A stretch of DNA of 51,939 nt from Bacteroidaceae bacterium (GCA_024401055.1 JAKSLT010000006.1:1-51939), one strand, 5' to 3'; positions 8,229-17,179 are shown, numbered from the stretch's first letter. Numbers and translations: made by a program. The notes: generated by a model from the sequence alone, not told the origin.

Positions 8229-10068
8229 AATTCTGTTTGAGATGTGAGGTGGGGTAGTAGTGGGCCAAAATACTGCGGTAGTCGTGCCCTTCGGCAGCCA
8301 TCACGGCAGCACCTATCTGGCAAAGACCAACGCCGTGGCCCCAGCCGTGACCGGTAAGGATGAAGTCTGTGCCTTCGCGCTGCACTTCAAAGTTGCTGCT
8401 CAATAGGTGTGTAGGGCTGAACATTTTGCGTATCTCAAGTTCCTTGCCCACGTCAACGGTGCGCTCCGTTCCTACGACGCGCAAGAGGCGGATGCGTCCG
8501 CTTTCGCCACGTTCTAACGGCAGGAGGTCGAGGATTTGTCCCAGTCCAAGGTGCAGCTTTTCTTCGGCTATACGGGAGAGTTCGTCTTGCGTGTAGCGAA
8601 CTTGCCAGTCGTGGAATTGCACAGTCTCTTGGTCGTAGTCATTCAGGACCTGGCGCAGCAACTGCTTGTCGTGGGTGTCGCAGTATGGGCAACTGACGGG
8701 TTGCAGATAGCTGTAATCTTTATCCTGCCAGCAGGTGGAGAATCGCTCCGTGCGACCGCCGCAACATTTTGAGAAACGTGTGTCGCACAGTTCGCCTTCT
8801 TGGCTGTAGAGCACTTCGCCGCGTGTTTCCCTGATAGCTCGTTCCACTGTCTCGTTCACGCCGCCCACACCTTGATATCTCTGGCAGTGGTCGTCGGCGC
8901 ACACATCGAAGAGCGTGTGGGCGGAGGAGTCATAGATGCGGATATGCCGGCTCACGTTATTACTTTCCGCTGCGGGACTTTCGCTTTGAGGCAACTGACG
9001 GGCGACCATCATGCGCATGGCCCAACTGCGGCTTATCACGGCGTGGGCTTTCAGAAATTCGAGGTCGGAGGTACCGCTCATCTCACTGCTGATGACGCTG
9101 TGGAGATAGTCCTCTATGCTGATGTCATTCACAGCCACTTCTTTGCCGCTCTCCTTATTTTCTAGTATGCGCAGGCGTCCGTGGAAACTTTGGTCCTGTC
9201 GGCGTTGCCAGTGGAAGTCCTTACCTATGGTCACGCCGTGAAGCGTAAAACCGCCGGCCGTCTCGTCTGCTTCTATCTTTTCAGCTTCCATTATGCCCAC
9301 GCTAATCTCGGGTGTACCACACTCGGAGAGTATGCTGCGTATCTTCTCTTCGGTTAAAGCGCGGAAGTCCTCTTCGCGTGGTGTGATGATGAGCCCTGCC
9401 ATGTCCAGTGCGCCGGGCGAAACGAGGCAGGTACCGTCGTGGTAGCATTGCGGGCGGTGCTGGCTGCGGGAGATAAGTCGTGCGCGGCCGTTCTGCATCA
9501 GTAGGTTGAAGTCGGCCTCTTCTCGGCCTTCGGGAATGGGGAGAGCCTTGATTTCCTCCCACACTTTTTCGCTATCGTCATACAGCTGCTGCGGCAAGGC
9601 TTCGGCCAGTCCAGCTTGCAGGTGCTTGTGGTCAGGAGCACTGGCACCGCAGCGGGCGCCGTTGTAGAATACTATGAACTCTGGCAGCGCGCGGCTTATC
9701 TCCAGCATATCGTCGAAATCCTGGCGTGAGAGGCGCTGCGGCGTGTGCTGGGTGCAGACAATGGTCAGGTGACGCTCCAATATGGGGAAAGGATTGATGA
9801 GTACTTCCCAACGCCCGTCAAGGATGCTGATGCCTTCCTGTACGGCGGGCCTGTTCTCGCGGCACAGGAAGCAAGGGCGCTTCTCCAGCGACGTCTTATC
9901 AACCTTGGCCAGCGTGCTCACGGCGCGGGCCGGGTTCCACTGCACAATGTAGGGGCCCACCTCTCGGCGTTCCACTTTCTCGGCAAGGTCGCGGATGCGT
10001 TGCGCAGCTTCGGGCCAAGCCTTCATCTGTCGCTCAAAAAGACTTTCTATGTCGCAGGGCGAAATCAT
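8218..10068 (-). CDS. DUF4922 (HIT-like) and SpoIID fusion protein
   Basis: A 616-residue two-part protein. Residues 1 to about 280 match the DUF4922 type, related to HIT/Ap4A-phosphorylase-like nucleotidyltransferases: [13 protein letters not shown] at 92-104 and the HxHxQ-type motif DHKHLQ at 146-151, preceded by a CFLC pair at 66-69. Residues about 300-616 are a SpoIID/LytB domain: [13 protein letters not shown] with the presumed catalytic Glu at about 329, [12 protein letters not shown], and [15 protein letters not shown] near the end. SpoIID proteins are lytic transglycosylases acting on peptidoglycan stripped of stem peptides. No signal peptide is visible, which is odd for a wall enzyme. 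It overlaps the glycosyltransferase gene by 4 bp (ATGA) and the permease gene by 11 bp. Confidence 0.87.
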   Translation of the reverse strand: MISPCDIESLFERQMKAWPEAAQRIRDLAEKVERREVGPYIVQWNPARAVSTLAKVDKTSLEKRPCFLCRENRPAVQEGISILDGRWEVLINPFPILERHLTIVCTQHTPQRLSRQDFDDMLEISRALPEFIVFYNGARCGASAPDHKHLQAGLAEALPQQLYDDSEKVWEEIKALPIPEGREEADFNLLMQNGRARLISRSQHRPQCYHDGTCLVSPGALDMAGLIITPREEDFRALTEEKIRSILSECGTPEISVGIMEAEKIEADETAGGFTLHGVTIGKDFHWQRRQDQSFHGRLRILENKESGKEVAVNDISIEDYLHSVISSEMSGTSDLEFLKAHAVISRSWAMRMMVARQLPQSESPAAESNNVSRHIRIYDSSAHTLFDVCADDHCQRYQGVGGVNETVERAIRETRGEVLYSQEGELCDTRFSKCCGGRTERFSTCWQDKDYSYLQPVSCPYCDTHDKQLLRQVLNDYDQETVQFHDWQVRYTQDELSRIAEEKLHLGLGQILDLLPLERGESGRIRLLRVVGTERTVDVGKELEIRKMFSPTHLLSSNFEVQREGTDFILTGHGWGHGVGLCQIGAAVMAAEGHDYRSILAHYYPTSHLKQNYGK

Positions 10069-11450
10069 TTTTTGTTGGCAGCAATGCGGGCGCGGAGTTC
10101 TATCGTTCTCAATTCGTCCTTATAGGCATTATTCTTGTTTTGCTTCTCCAGCGAGAGGGCAGCGTCGGAGTTGCCGTCCCAGCGGCGGCAGAGGTACAGC
10201 TCGTCATAGATGCGCGCAATGGGGTATTCTCGGCTGATGCGCAGACCAAGGGCATAGTCCTCGCCGTAGGAAGTGTTGGGGAAACCTATCTCTCGCAGCA
10301 CGCTCGTGCGGAAAGCTCTCGGTGCACCGAGACCGTTGATGCGCAGGGCGTTGTTGGGGCCGTTTTCATCGGTCCACTCCTTGTGGTCGATGAGTCCGGG
10401 GGGCAATGTCTGCAATGAGAAGTCCACCATGCGGTAGGCTCCTATGCACATGGCTGCGCCCTTTATTTCCATCTCGTCCACGATGCGCTGCAGGGTGGCG
10501 GGGGAGGAATAGAGGTCGTCGCTGTCGAGTTGCACGGCATACTTGCCGCACTCCTCCGAACGTATGGCCTTGTCCCAGCAACCGCCGATGCCCAGGTCGC
10601 GCTCCTCGGGGATGAGGTGCACAAGGCGCGGGTTCTGGCAGGCGTTGAGTAAGTCTGTGGTGCCGTCGGTGGAATGGTTATCCACCACGATGACGTTGAA
10701 CGGGAACGTGCAAATTTGCTCCAGCGCACTTTCCACGGCGTCCATGATGGTGCGCTCGCGGTTATAGACAGGGATGATGACGGAGGCGACTACCCCCTCA
10801 TCTACCCCCTCCGACCTTCGGTCACCTCCCCCTTTATGGGGAGGCCATGCGGACTGCTTCTCTTCTTGCCCCGAGTATTCCTCCCCATAAAGTGGGAGGT
10901 GGCGCGCAGCGCCGGAAGGGGTAAGTGCCCCTATCGCCTCCAGATGCCTCGTGCACGCTTGTTCCATCTCTATCTGAACCTCACGGTTGCGCGGGTTGAC
11001 ATAGTCGAATTGCTTCTCGCCGGAGCGGCGGAGGTCGGTCTCAGTTTCCGTGTAGAGCATCTCGCGCAGATGGTGCAGTTCTCCCTGACGGCTCATCGCA
11101 AGGCGTAAGGCATAGAGGGCGGCGAACTGATAGTCGGCCTTCACCTCTTGCAACGCACCGGTGCGTACGACCCACAGCGCACCGAAGTCGAAGTCGTCGC
11201 GCAGTGCCCCCATCTGATAGTCAATGACGGGGTGGGGCGTGCCGTCGGCCTCGCGACGGTCGCTATACACCATCACGGCACCGCTTTGTTCGGCAACCTG
11301 CCTCATACGTTCCAGGCAACGGTAGCCCAGGCTCACTTCCTTGTCCGTCAGCCTCAAAGCCACATATTTCTCGCCGCTCTTTTGTGCGGCTTCCACCATG
11401 TCGTTGACCACTTGCGTGGGCGCCAGACGGCTTATATCATATACTTGCAT
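10065..11450 (-). CDS. Family 2 glycosyltransferase with in-frame repeat insertion
   Basis: A 461-residue protein. The C-terminal domain (from about 218) is a GT-A glycosyltransferase: [30 protein letters not shown], and the metal-binding DSDD ([11 protein letters not shown]). The N-terminal 170 residues form a separate domain that may be a degenerate relative of GT-A ([10 protein letters not shown]). The acceptor is unknown. Between the domains, residues about 176-215 are encoded by two GC-rich palindromic repeat elements and read as low-complexity peptide ([10 protein letters not shown], then [14 protein letters not shown]). No frameshift results. It overlaps maf by 19 bp and the DUF4922-SpoIID gene by 4 bp. 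Confidence 0.85.
   Translation of the reverse strand: MQVYDISRLAPTQVVNDMVEAAQKSGEKYVALRLTDKEVSLGYRCLERMRQVAEQSGAVMVYSDRREADGTPHPVIDYQMGALRDDFDFGALWVVRTGALQEVKADYQFAALYALRLAMSRQGELHHLREMLYTETETDLRRSGEKQFDYVNPRNREVQIEMEQACTRHLEAIGALTPSGAARHLPLYGEEYSGQEEKQSAWPPHKGGGDRRSEGVDEGVVASVIIPVYNRERTIMDAVESALEQICTFPFNVIVVDNHSTDGTTDLLNACQNPRLVHLIPEERDLGIGGCWDKAIRSEECGKYAVQLDSDDLYSSPATLQRIVDEMEIKGAAMCIGAYRMVDFSLQTLPPGLIDHKEWTDENGPNNALRINGLGAPRAFRTSVLREIGFPNTSYGEDYALGLRISREYPIARIYDELYLCRRWDGNSDAALSLEKQNKNNAYKDELRTIELRARIAANKK
10805..10925. repeat. Palindromic repeat elements inside the GT2 gene
   Basis: Two inverted, hairpin-forming blocks lie within the reading frame. 10805-10849 is homologous to 1514-1558 (about 38 of 45 bases by eye). 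10880-10925 has CTCCCC-ATAAAGT-GGGAGGTGGC followed by GCGCAGCGC and GGAAGGGG, the same order as the DUF559-flanking repeat at 25271-25328. They face each other and sit in an interdomain linker. Confidence 0.75.
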
Positions 11451-11998
11451 AGTCTTTCGTTAAGTTCCTGAACGGGAAGTCCCACCACATTGTCGTAGTT
11501 GCCGCGAATGCCGCGGATGCCCACGTGGCCGAACCACTCTTGAATGCCGTAGGCGCCGGCCTTGTCCAGAGGACGGTATTTCTGCACGTACTGCCAGATG
11601 ACGACGTCCGAGAGCTTGGCAAACTCCACCTCCGTCGTTACGGCAAAACTTTCTATTCCCTTGTCGGAAATGATGCACACGCCCGTCACCACTTCGTGCA
11701 CACGGCCGCTCAACATGCGGAGCATGCGGCAGGCCTCGGCTTCGTCGCGCGGCTTGCCGAGCACCTCGCCGTCGAGGCACACTATGGTGTCGGCCGTGAT
11801 GAGCACTTCGTCCATTCGGCGTGTCTTGACGTATGCCGCAGCCTTCTTACGGGCGATAGCCAGTGCCGTTTCCTGATGCGAGAGTCCCGAGGGGTAGCTC
11901 TCGTCAATACCTTCGATAGTCCTTACCGTGAAGGGCATTCCCAGGGCGCCGAGCAGTTCCTTGCGCCGCGGTGACTGGGAGCATAAAATGAGGTTCAT
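11432..11998 (-). CDS. maf: Maf-like nucleoside triphosphate pyrophosphatase
   Basis: Hydrolyses non-canonical or pyrimidine NTPs (house-cleaning; the YhdE-like branch acts on dTTP/UTP). The protein (188 residues) starts [16 protein letters not shown], the Maf signature with the SxSPRR phosphate-binding loop. It then shows [19 protein letters not shown] with the catalytic Asp, [11 protein letters not shown], and [14 protein letters not shown] chose this start because the 35 residues encoded upstream (to 12103) have no family match. It heads the overlapping operon running to dnaB, about 115 bp downstream of a good promoter. Confidence 0.94.
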   Translation of the reverse strand: MNLILCSQSPRRKELLGALGMPFTVRTIEGIDESYPSGLSHQETALAIARKKAAAYVKTRRMDEVLITADTIVCLDGEVLGKPRDEAEACRMLRMLSGRVHEVVTGVCIISDKGIESFAVTTEVEFAKLSDVVIWQYVQKYRPLDKAGAYGIQEWFGHVGIRGIRGNYDNVVGLPVQELNERLCKYMI

Positions 11999-12113
11999 GT
12001 GTGCGATGTTTTGCAAATAATGCGTGGCTTCTTTGCCAAGCGTTATAGCGAAAGTCAAGCCGCTGCGCGCAGTGCAGCGTCGCTTGGTTCGCGTTGCTTG
12101 CAATAATGTGCGG

Positions 12114-12144
12114 CAAAGTTACAAATAAAATTTGTAATGACCAA
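12114..12144 (-). promoter_or_regulatory. Promoter of the maf to dnaB operon
   Basis: On the minus strand TTGGTC (TTG at 12144-12142), exactly 20 bp, then TAACTTTG (12121-12114). This gives a leader of roughly 110 bases before maf. No other promoter-like match is visible in the tightly overlapping genes downstream, so it may drive the operon at least to dnaB. Confidence 0.75.
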
Positions 12145-12218
12145 CAAAACGGGCATTAAGCCGCAGTACCCCCTGCTAAATCTCCTGTTTTTTGTTCAAC
12201 GGGGGTGTAAATTTTCAT

Positions 12219-12634
12219 TAGTCGGCATTTAATTTTACACTAGTCGGCATTTAATTTTGCCGACGATGGGCATTATTTTGCCGAAATCGGGATTTGTTTT
12301 TGTCTTAGTTCCCTTTTAATTCCCCGCAAATTACGCTTCCGCAGCACTAGTTCCCTTTTACTGCCGCGTTTTGTGGAAACTGACTGTTTTTTAGGTCATT
12401 TCGTGTGTTTTCCTTTTCCTTTGGTTTAGGATGCTTGGCGCCAGTTTTCAACTAGTCCGCCTTTAATTCCGACTAGTCCGCTTTTAATTTCAACTAGTCC
12501 GCTTTTAATTTCAACTAGTCCGCTTTTAATTCGAACTTCTTCCCATTTAATTTTTCCTAGTCCTCTTTTAATTTTTGGTAAAAGGGAAGTAGTGAAAATT
12601 AAATGGGAACTAAGAAAAATTAAAAGGGAAGAAG
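12219..12634. repeat. Mirrored 21-bp tandem array in the maf-galK gap
   Basis: Two 22-bp units (TAGTCGGCATTTAATTTT) begin at 12219 and 12241, with scattered related pieces at 12305-12360. A regular array then starts at 12451, 12472, 12493, 12514, 12535 and 12556: six units spaced exactly 21 bp, each ACTAGTCC or CTTCTTCC followed by a (T/A)TTTAATTT core. After a short spacer (TTTTTGGTAA), reverse-complement units follow from about 12581 to 12634 (GAAAATTAAATGGG, AAAATTAAAAGGG). The whole could fold into a long imperfect hairpin. The rest of 12145-12450 holds nothing I can assign. Confidence 0.85.
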
Positions 12635-12651
12635 AACGGCCCTTTTCGGCA

Positions 12652-12688
12652 CAAAAAATGCGCCAACCTCGCGGGGAGGCTGGCGCAT
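12652..12688 (-). terminator. Intrinsic terminator of the galactose operon
   Basis: On the minus strand, about 30 bp after the galK stop, a stem ATGCGCCA...TGGCGCAT with an inner CCTC/GAGG pairing closes on a small loop and is followed by TTTTTT. This is a textbook rho-independent terminator. Confidence 0.9.
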
Positions 12689-12717
12689 CTTACAGTTGAT
12701 GAAAGGGAAGGGGCGGA

Positions 12718-13878
12718 TTAGCAGAGCTTGCGGGCACCGTCGCCGATGACAACGTCGATGACGATGGGCTTCTTGCCGAACTTCTCTTCAAACTTCTTCA
12801 CAACGACTTCCTTGAAGTGGGCTACGAGCTCGTCGGGGATGAGGTTGATGGTGCAGCCGCCGAAGCCGCCGCCCATGATGCGGGAACCCGTCACGCCTTC
12901 CTCGCGGGCAATGTCGTTGAGGTAGTCGAGTTCTTCGCAACTAACTTCATATTCCTTGGAGAGACCGTAGTGGGTCTGATACATCATCTCGCCTACGGTG
13001 TCGTAGTCACCCTTTTCGAGGGCTTCGCAGACGGTAAGTACGCGTACTACCTCGCCGATGACATACTTGGCGCGGCTGTAATCCTCGCTGGTCACTTCGT
13101 TCTTCACTTCTTCAAGCATCTCGTAGGTGGCGTCGCGGAGGCTGTCCACTTCGGGATGGTGGCGCTTGATGACTTCGGCCACGCGCTCGCAGGAGAGGCG
13201 ACGGTCGTTGTAGGGAGAACCTACGAGTTCGTGCTTCACGCAGCTGTTCACCAGCACGAGCTGGTAGCCTTTGGGATTCCAGGGGAAGTACTCAAACTCG
13301 CCGCTACGGCAGTCGAGGCGCATGAGGGAGCCTTTCTTGCCGTGGATGGAGGCGAACTGGTCCATGATGCCGCAGTTGCAGCCGAGGTACTTGTGCTCGG
13401 TGCGCTGTCCTACGCGGGCAAGCTCCATCTTTTCAATCTTATTCTCACCCCACAGGTCGTTGAGGGCGAAGGCATATACGCTTTCGAGTGCGGCGGAGGA
13501 GCTCATGCCGGCACCGAGGGGCACGTCGCCGGAGAAGGCGGTGTTGAAGCCCTGAACGGGTACGCCGAGGGCCATCATCTCACGGCATACGCCGAAGATG
13601 TAGCGAGCCCAGGAGGCGGAGGGACCTTTCTCGTCGTCGAGGGAGAACTGTGCGCGGTCCTTGAGGTCGATGGAATAGGCGTCAACGATGCGGGTGCCGT
13701 TGGGCTTGATTTCGGCAATCATTCCCTGCTCTACGGCGCCGGGGAATACGAAACCATTGTTGTAGTCAGTGTGCTCGCCGATGAGGTTGATACGGCCGGG
13801 GGAGGCATACACGCTGCCGGTGCTGCCGTCGAAATGCTTGATGAAGCGACTGCGAACGTCGTCGATAGTAAGTTTCAT
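12718..13878 (-). CDS. galK: Galactokinase
   Basis: Phosphorylates galactose to galactose-1-phosphate (Leloir pathway, cytoplasm). The protein (386 residues) belongs to the GHMP kinases: SPGRINLIGEHTDYNNGFVFP is the galactokinase signature, GDVPLGAGMSSSAALE the ATP-binding loop, CGIMDQFAS carries the catalytic Asp, and MGGGFGGCTI is the third motif. Start MKLTIDDVRS was chosen; the six extra codons upstream come from repeat DNA. It is the last gene of galM-gluP-galK, 143 bp after gluP, with the gap filled by an 8-bp repeat array, and is followed by a strong terminator. Confidence 0.96.
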   Translation of the reverse strand: MKLTIDDVRSRFIKHFDGSTGSVYASPGRINLIGEHTDYNNGFVFPGAVEQGMIAEIKPNGTRIVDAYSIDLKDRAQFSLDDEKGPSASWARYIFGVCREMMALGVPVQGFNTAFSGDVPLGAGMSSSAALESVYAFALNDLWGENKIEKMELARVGQRTEHKYLGCNCGIMDQFASIHGKKGSLMRLDCRSGEFEYFPWNPKGYQLVLVNSCVKHELVGSPYNDRRLSCERVAEVIKRHHPEVDSLRDATYEMLEEVKNEVTSEDYSRAKYVIGEVVRVLTVCEALEKGDYDTVGEMMYQTHYGLSKEYEVSCEELDYLNDIAREEGVTGSRIMGGGFGGCTINLIPDELVAHFKEVVVKKFEEKFGKKPIVIDVVIGDGARKLC

Positions 13879-13891
13879 AGGTTTTATTATT

Positions 13892-14018
13892 AGCAAATTA
13901 GTGAATTAGTGAATTAGCAAATTAGTGAATTAGTGAATTAGCAAATGTGAGAATTAGCAAATGATGTGGCCTGTCTGCAAGGCATTTGCTAATTTGCTAA
14001 TTTCCGAATTTGCTAATT
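13892..14018. repeat. Mirrored 8-bp tandem array between gluP and galK
   Basis: Seven consecutive 8-bp units (AGCAAATT or AGTGAATT) run from 13892 to 13947. After a spacer of about 35 bp come reverse-complement units (CATTTGCT, AATTTGCT, AATTTCCG, AATTTGCT) from 13983 to 14018. The two sides can pair into a long hairpin in the galactose mRNA. Confidence 0.88.
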
Positions 14019-14021
14019 GAA

Positions 14022-15293
14022 TTATTCTTCGCGCTTGGTGACGCGGCTGCCTACGAGGGCATAGAACAGGATGTAAGCGGCGCAGAAGATTACTACCCAG
14101 AAGCTGGCCATGTAACCGAAGGTGTCGGCCACGAAGCCCTGGATGGCCATCATTACGGCGCAACCGAATACCATGGTCATAAAGATGCCGGAGGCGATGG
14201 CGGTGTACTTGCCGAGGCCTTCTACTGCCATATTGAAGATGGCGCCCCACATTACGCTGGTGCAGAGACCTACGAGGAGGAAGGAGAAGATGCCTACGGG
14301 GATGGGCTGCCAGATGAGGGTGAGGGTGCTCCAGTCGATGCCGGGGAAGTTGGCCTGTACGTCGCCGGGGGCGAACATACCGAAGAGCACGAGCACGAGG
14401 GTGGCGGTGCTGACGGTGGTAATCATGGCACGGGCGCTGATCTTGTTGCCAATGGCGGCGCCTACGAAGCGGCCGATGAGCATCATAAACCAGTAAACGG
14501 CAACGATGAGACCTACGGTGGCTACGGGGATTCCGTCCTCTACGAGCATGAGGTTTACGAAGTTAGGCACACCTACTTCGATACCCATATACAGGAAGAT
14601 GGCGAGAGCACCGAGGGCGAAGTGGCGGTAGCTCATAGCGCCCTTGATGAGGTCCACGCGAACAGGGGCCTGCTCGGGTTCTTCAATCTTTGTGAAGCAG
14701 ATAACGATGAAAGCGATGACGAAGATGGCGAGAGCAATCATCAGAGCGGGAGTGGCGTCGGAGATACGAGCCTTGGTGACGTCGGCGATGAGGGCACCCA
14801 TGAGGATGTAGCAGCAAACAGCGGCAGAGCTGTTGAATACGCCACCAATCTGGATGAGCTGGTTGCCCTTGTTGCCGCCACCACCGAGGAGGTTGAGCAT
14901 GGGGTTAACAACGCAGTTGAGGATACACATGCAGAGACCTGCGATGAAGGCACCGGCGAGGTAAACGCCGAATACGAGACCGAGGTTGCCTTCAGCGTTA
15001 ATCTGACCGCTGAACCACTGGATGAGAATACCGGCAGCGCCGACGGCGAGGCCGATGAGAGCAGTCTTCTTGTAGCCGAACTTGGCGATGAGCATACCGG
15101 CGGGGATACCCATTACGAGATAGGCGATGAAGTTGCCGTAGTTACCAATCTGGGCGAGCACATTGGAGATTTCGCCGGGCTGGTTCTTGATGATGGTGGC
15201 CATAGGTGAGCACAGGTTGGTCACGAAGGCAATCATTGCAAACAGGGCTATCATGACGATAATAGCACCCCATTGTTTCTTTTGTTGGGACAT
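14022..15293 (-). CDS. gluP: Glucose/galactose MFS transporter
   Basis: A 423-residue major-facilitator protein of the FucP/GluP branch (proton-linked sugar uptake, inner membrane) with about 12 hydrophobic segments. Diagnostic stretches include MIALFAMIAFVTNLCSPMA in TM1, MGIPAGMLIAKFGYKKT in the TM2-3 loop, and LNCVVNPMLNLLGGGGNKGN. Its position between mutarotase and galactokinase supports galactose/glucose as substrate, as in the Bacteroides galactose cluster. The gap upstream is filled by the GxxExxY cassette. Confidence 0.93.
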   Translation of the reverse strand: MSQQKKQWGAIIVMIALFAMIAFVTNLCSPMATIIKNQPGEISNVLAQIGNYGNFIAYLVMGIPAGMLIAKFGYKKTALIGLAVGAAGILIQWFSGQINAEGNLGLVFGVYLAGAFIAGLCMCILNCVVNPMLNLLGGGGNKGNQLIQIGGVFNSSAAVCCYILMGALIADVTKARISDATPALMIALAIFVIAFIVICFTKIEEPEQAPVRVDLIKGAMSYRHFALGALAIFLYMGIEVGVPNFVNLMLVEDGIPVATVGLIVAVYWFMMLIGRFVGAAIGNKISARAMITTVSTATLVLVLFGMFAPGDVQANFPGIDWSTLTLIWQPIPVGIFSFLLVGLCTSVMWGAIFNMAVEGLGKYTAIASGIFMTMVFGCAVMMAIQGFVADTFGYMASFWVVIFCAAYILFYALVGSRVTKREE

Positions 15294-15378
15294 GATAAAA
15301 TGAATTAAGAATTAATAATTAATAGTTAAAAGTTAAAAGATAATTAGTGAGCTGTGTGTGGGTCGGGTTGGTGCCTAC

Positions 15379-15501
15379 GGCGTTATGATGATTTTTATGA
15401 CTGATTATGATTTATATGATTTTTTCTGCGGAATCATAATGATCATATTGCATCATTGTAATCATTATGGCCAGCGCAGCGCCCTGGCGTTATGATGATT
15501 T
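15379..15501. repeat. ATGATG-rich repeat region beside the GxxExxY gene
   Basis: A perfect 16-bp direct repeat (GGCGTTATGATGATTT) occurs at 15379-15394 and 15486-15501. Between them are degenerate copies (ATGACTGATTATGATT, AATCATAATGATCAT). The second copy runs into the 3' end of the GxxExxY coding sequence and supplies its last residues (KKSHKSS). Region 15301-15378 is AT-rich (AATTAAGAATTAATAATTAA) without an identifiable gene. Confidence 0.8.
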
Positions 15502-15990
15502 GTGTGATTTCTTGTTTTTGGCGACGCGGCGAACGACTTGTGGTTCTTCACCAAAATTGAGCAAGAGACCAACTTCGTAGTTCGTGGCTCGTAAATAGTT
15601 ATACAACTGTCTTACATGGGCACTTGAGAGGGTCTTGCATGCCTTAAGCTCAAGAATGATGGTGTCATTGACGATGATATCCGCTTTATATTGGCCTACA
15701 AGCTGGTCCTCAAAGTAAACATCAATGGGGTATTGTGCCTTGCAAGTGTATCCTTCTTTCATAAGGGCAAAGTATAACGCGTTTTGATATACCTGCTCCA
15801 GAAATCCGAATCCTAAAGTGTTGTAAACTTCATAATAGATTTTTATGATTCCTTCCGTCAACTTTGAGTGAAGGTAGTTGATGTCGTAATCATTTAGCCA
15901 GTCTTCGTCTGTATAGTCGTTGCCTGTCATAAAATCATAAAAATCATATCATCATATCATAGAAATCATCATAGCTTGCGCAGCCATTAT
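15464..15990 (-). mobile_element. GxxExxY cassette bounded by imperfect inverted repeats
   Basis: The gene at 15490-15930 is flanked on the left by 15464-15501 (ATTATGG, CAGCGCAGC, then TATGATGATTT). On the right the reverse complement of 15962-15990 reads ATAATGGCTGCGCA, then TATGATGATTTC. The two ends align with a few gaps as terminal inverted repeats. The right end overlaps the galM stop codon. No transposase is present, so any movement would be in trans. The mobile status is inferred. Confidence 0.5.
15490..15930 (-). CDS. GxxExxY family protein
   Basis: A 146-residue protein with the family motif in GFGFLEQVYQNAL (Gly, Glu and Tyr in the GxxExxY spacing) at about 40-52. It then shows the PD-(D/E)XK-like core QYKADIIVNDTIILELKACKTL (Asp, Glu-x-Lys), suggesting a nuclease fold. 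The function of the family is not established. The end (NKKSHKSS) is coded by the flanking ATGATG repeat, showing that repeat and gene are fused. It interrupts the galactose operon between galM and gluP on the same strand, so it may be transcribed with it. Confidence 0.88.
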   Translation of the reverse strand: MTGNDYTDEDWLNDYDINYLHSKLTEGIIKIYYEVYNTLGFGFLEQVYQNALYFALMKEGYTCKAQYPIDVYFEDQLVGQYKADIIVNDTIILELKACKTLSSAHVRQLYNYLRATNYEVGLLLNFGEEPQVVRRVAKNKKSHKSS

Positions 15991-17072
15991 TCCTGTACGC
16001 CGAACTTGTAGATAGTCTTCTGCGTGTAAACCTCGCCGGGCTTGAGGACTACGGAGGGGAAGTGAGGCTTGTTGGGGGAGTCGGGGAAGTGCTGGGCCTC
16101 GAAGCAGAGAGCGCTGCGACGGGGGAATGTGGCACCGTGCTGACCGCGATAGCCGTCGGCCCAGTTGTCGGTGTAGAACTGCACGGCAGGCTCGGTGGTG
16201 TAAACTTCCATCGTACGGCCGCTGACGGGCTCGGTGACGCGGGCGGCAAAGGCCAGAGCGCCTACCTCGCGCTTCTTGATAACATAGCTGTGGTCGTAGC
16301 CGGCACCATAACGAATCTGTTCGTCATCGGCGTCCCAACGCTCGCCTACCTCGTGGGGAGTGCGGAAGTCGAAGGGCGTGCCTTCCACGCGCAGAACCTC
16401 ACCCGTGGGGATGTTGGTGTCGTCGGTGGGGATGTAGAAGTCGGCGTTGATCTCTACGATCTGATGCTCAATGGAGGGGGTGGGGTTGGCAATGCCCTGG
16501 AGGGAGAAGAAGCCGTGGTGCGTCATGTTGCAGACGGTCTTCTTGTTGGTGTGGCCCTTATAATCAATAATCAGTTCGTTTTCGTCGGTGAAGGTGAACA
16601 TAACGTTCATCTGCAGTTCGCCGGGGAAACCTTCCTCATAGTAGGCGCTGGTGTAGCGCATTACGACGCAATGGTCGTTCACCTGCTCAGCGTCCCATAC
16701 GCGGGCATGGAAGCCGGTGGGGCCTCCGTGAAGGTGGTTGGGGCCGTTGTTGATGGCGAGGTGGTAGTCCTTGCCGTTGAGTTGGAAGTTGCCGCGGCAG
16801 ATGCGGTTGCCGTAGCGTCCCACGAGCGTGGAGAGGAAAGGCTCGGGGGAGGCGATGCAGTCGTCGATGCAGTCGTGGCCCTGGATGACATTAGCCATGT
16901 GACCGTCGCGGTCGGGTACCATAATGGCCACGATGCTGCCGCCATAATTCGTGACGGCTACTTCGCAGCCATTATCATTCCTTAGGAAGAAGAGATCTAC
17001 TTCTTTTCCTCCAACAATCTTTTGGAAGTCAGCGCGCTTCATGCCGCTGACGGGGGAAACTGTGTTGTCCAT
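15987..17072 (-). CDS. galM: Aldose 1-epimerase (mutarotase)
   Basis: Interconverts alpha and beta anomers of galactose/glucose, feeding galactokinase. The protein (361 residues) shows GRYGNRICRGNFQLNGKDY, NHLHGGPTGFH (substrate His), the second His region NMTHHGFFSLQG where many relatives have NHSYFNL, GTPFDF, and the catalytic Glu segment CFEAQHFPDSPNKPHFP. There is no signal peptide, so it is probably cytoplasmic. It is the first gene of the galactose operon and has a promoter match just upstream. Confidence 0.95.
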   Translation of the reverse strand: MDNTVSPVSGMKRADFQKIVGGKEVDLFFLRNDNGCEVAVTNYGGSIVAIMVPDRDGHMANVIQGHDCIDDCIASPEPFLSTLVGRYGNRICRGNFQLNGKDYHLAINNGPNHLHGGPTGFHARVWDAEQVNDHCVVMRYTSAYYEEGFPGELQMNVMFTFTDENELIIDYKGHTNKKTVCNMTHHGFFSLQGIANPTPSIEHQIVEINADFYIPTDDTNIPTGEVLRVEGTPFDFRTPHEVGERWDADDEQIRYGAGYDHSYVIKKREVGALAFAARVTEPVSGRTMEVYTTEPAVQFYTDNWADGYRGQHGATFPRRSALCFEAQHFPDSPNKPHFPSVVLKPGEVYTQKTIYKFGVQE

Positions 17073-17120
17073 AATTGTATTTGTTTGGGCTGGATATTAG
17101 AGATTGTTCACTTTGCGTAG

Positions 17121-17151
17121 CAAAATTGCAAATAAATTCCGAATAGGCCAA
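17121..17151 (-). promoter_or_regulatory. Probable promoter of the galactose operon
   Basis: On the minus strand TTTGGCC (TTG at 17151-17149), 20 bp, then CAATTTTG (17128-17121), differing from TAnnTTTG only at the first base. The galM start lies about 50 bp downstream. The -33 side closely resembles those of tRNA-Val and the ABC-F gene. Confidence 0.6.
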
Positions 17152-17179
17152 ACAAAAATGCAATTATTTTCAAAAATTT

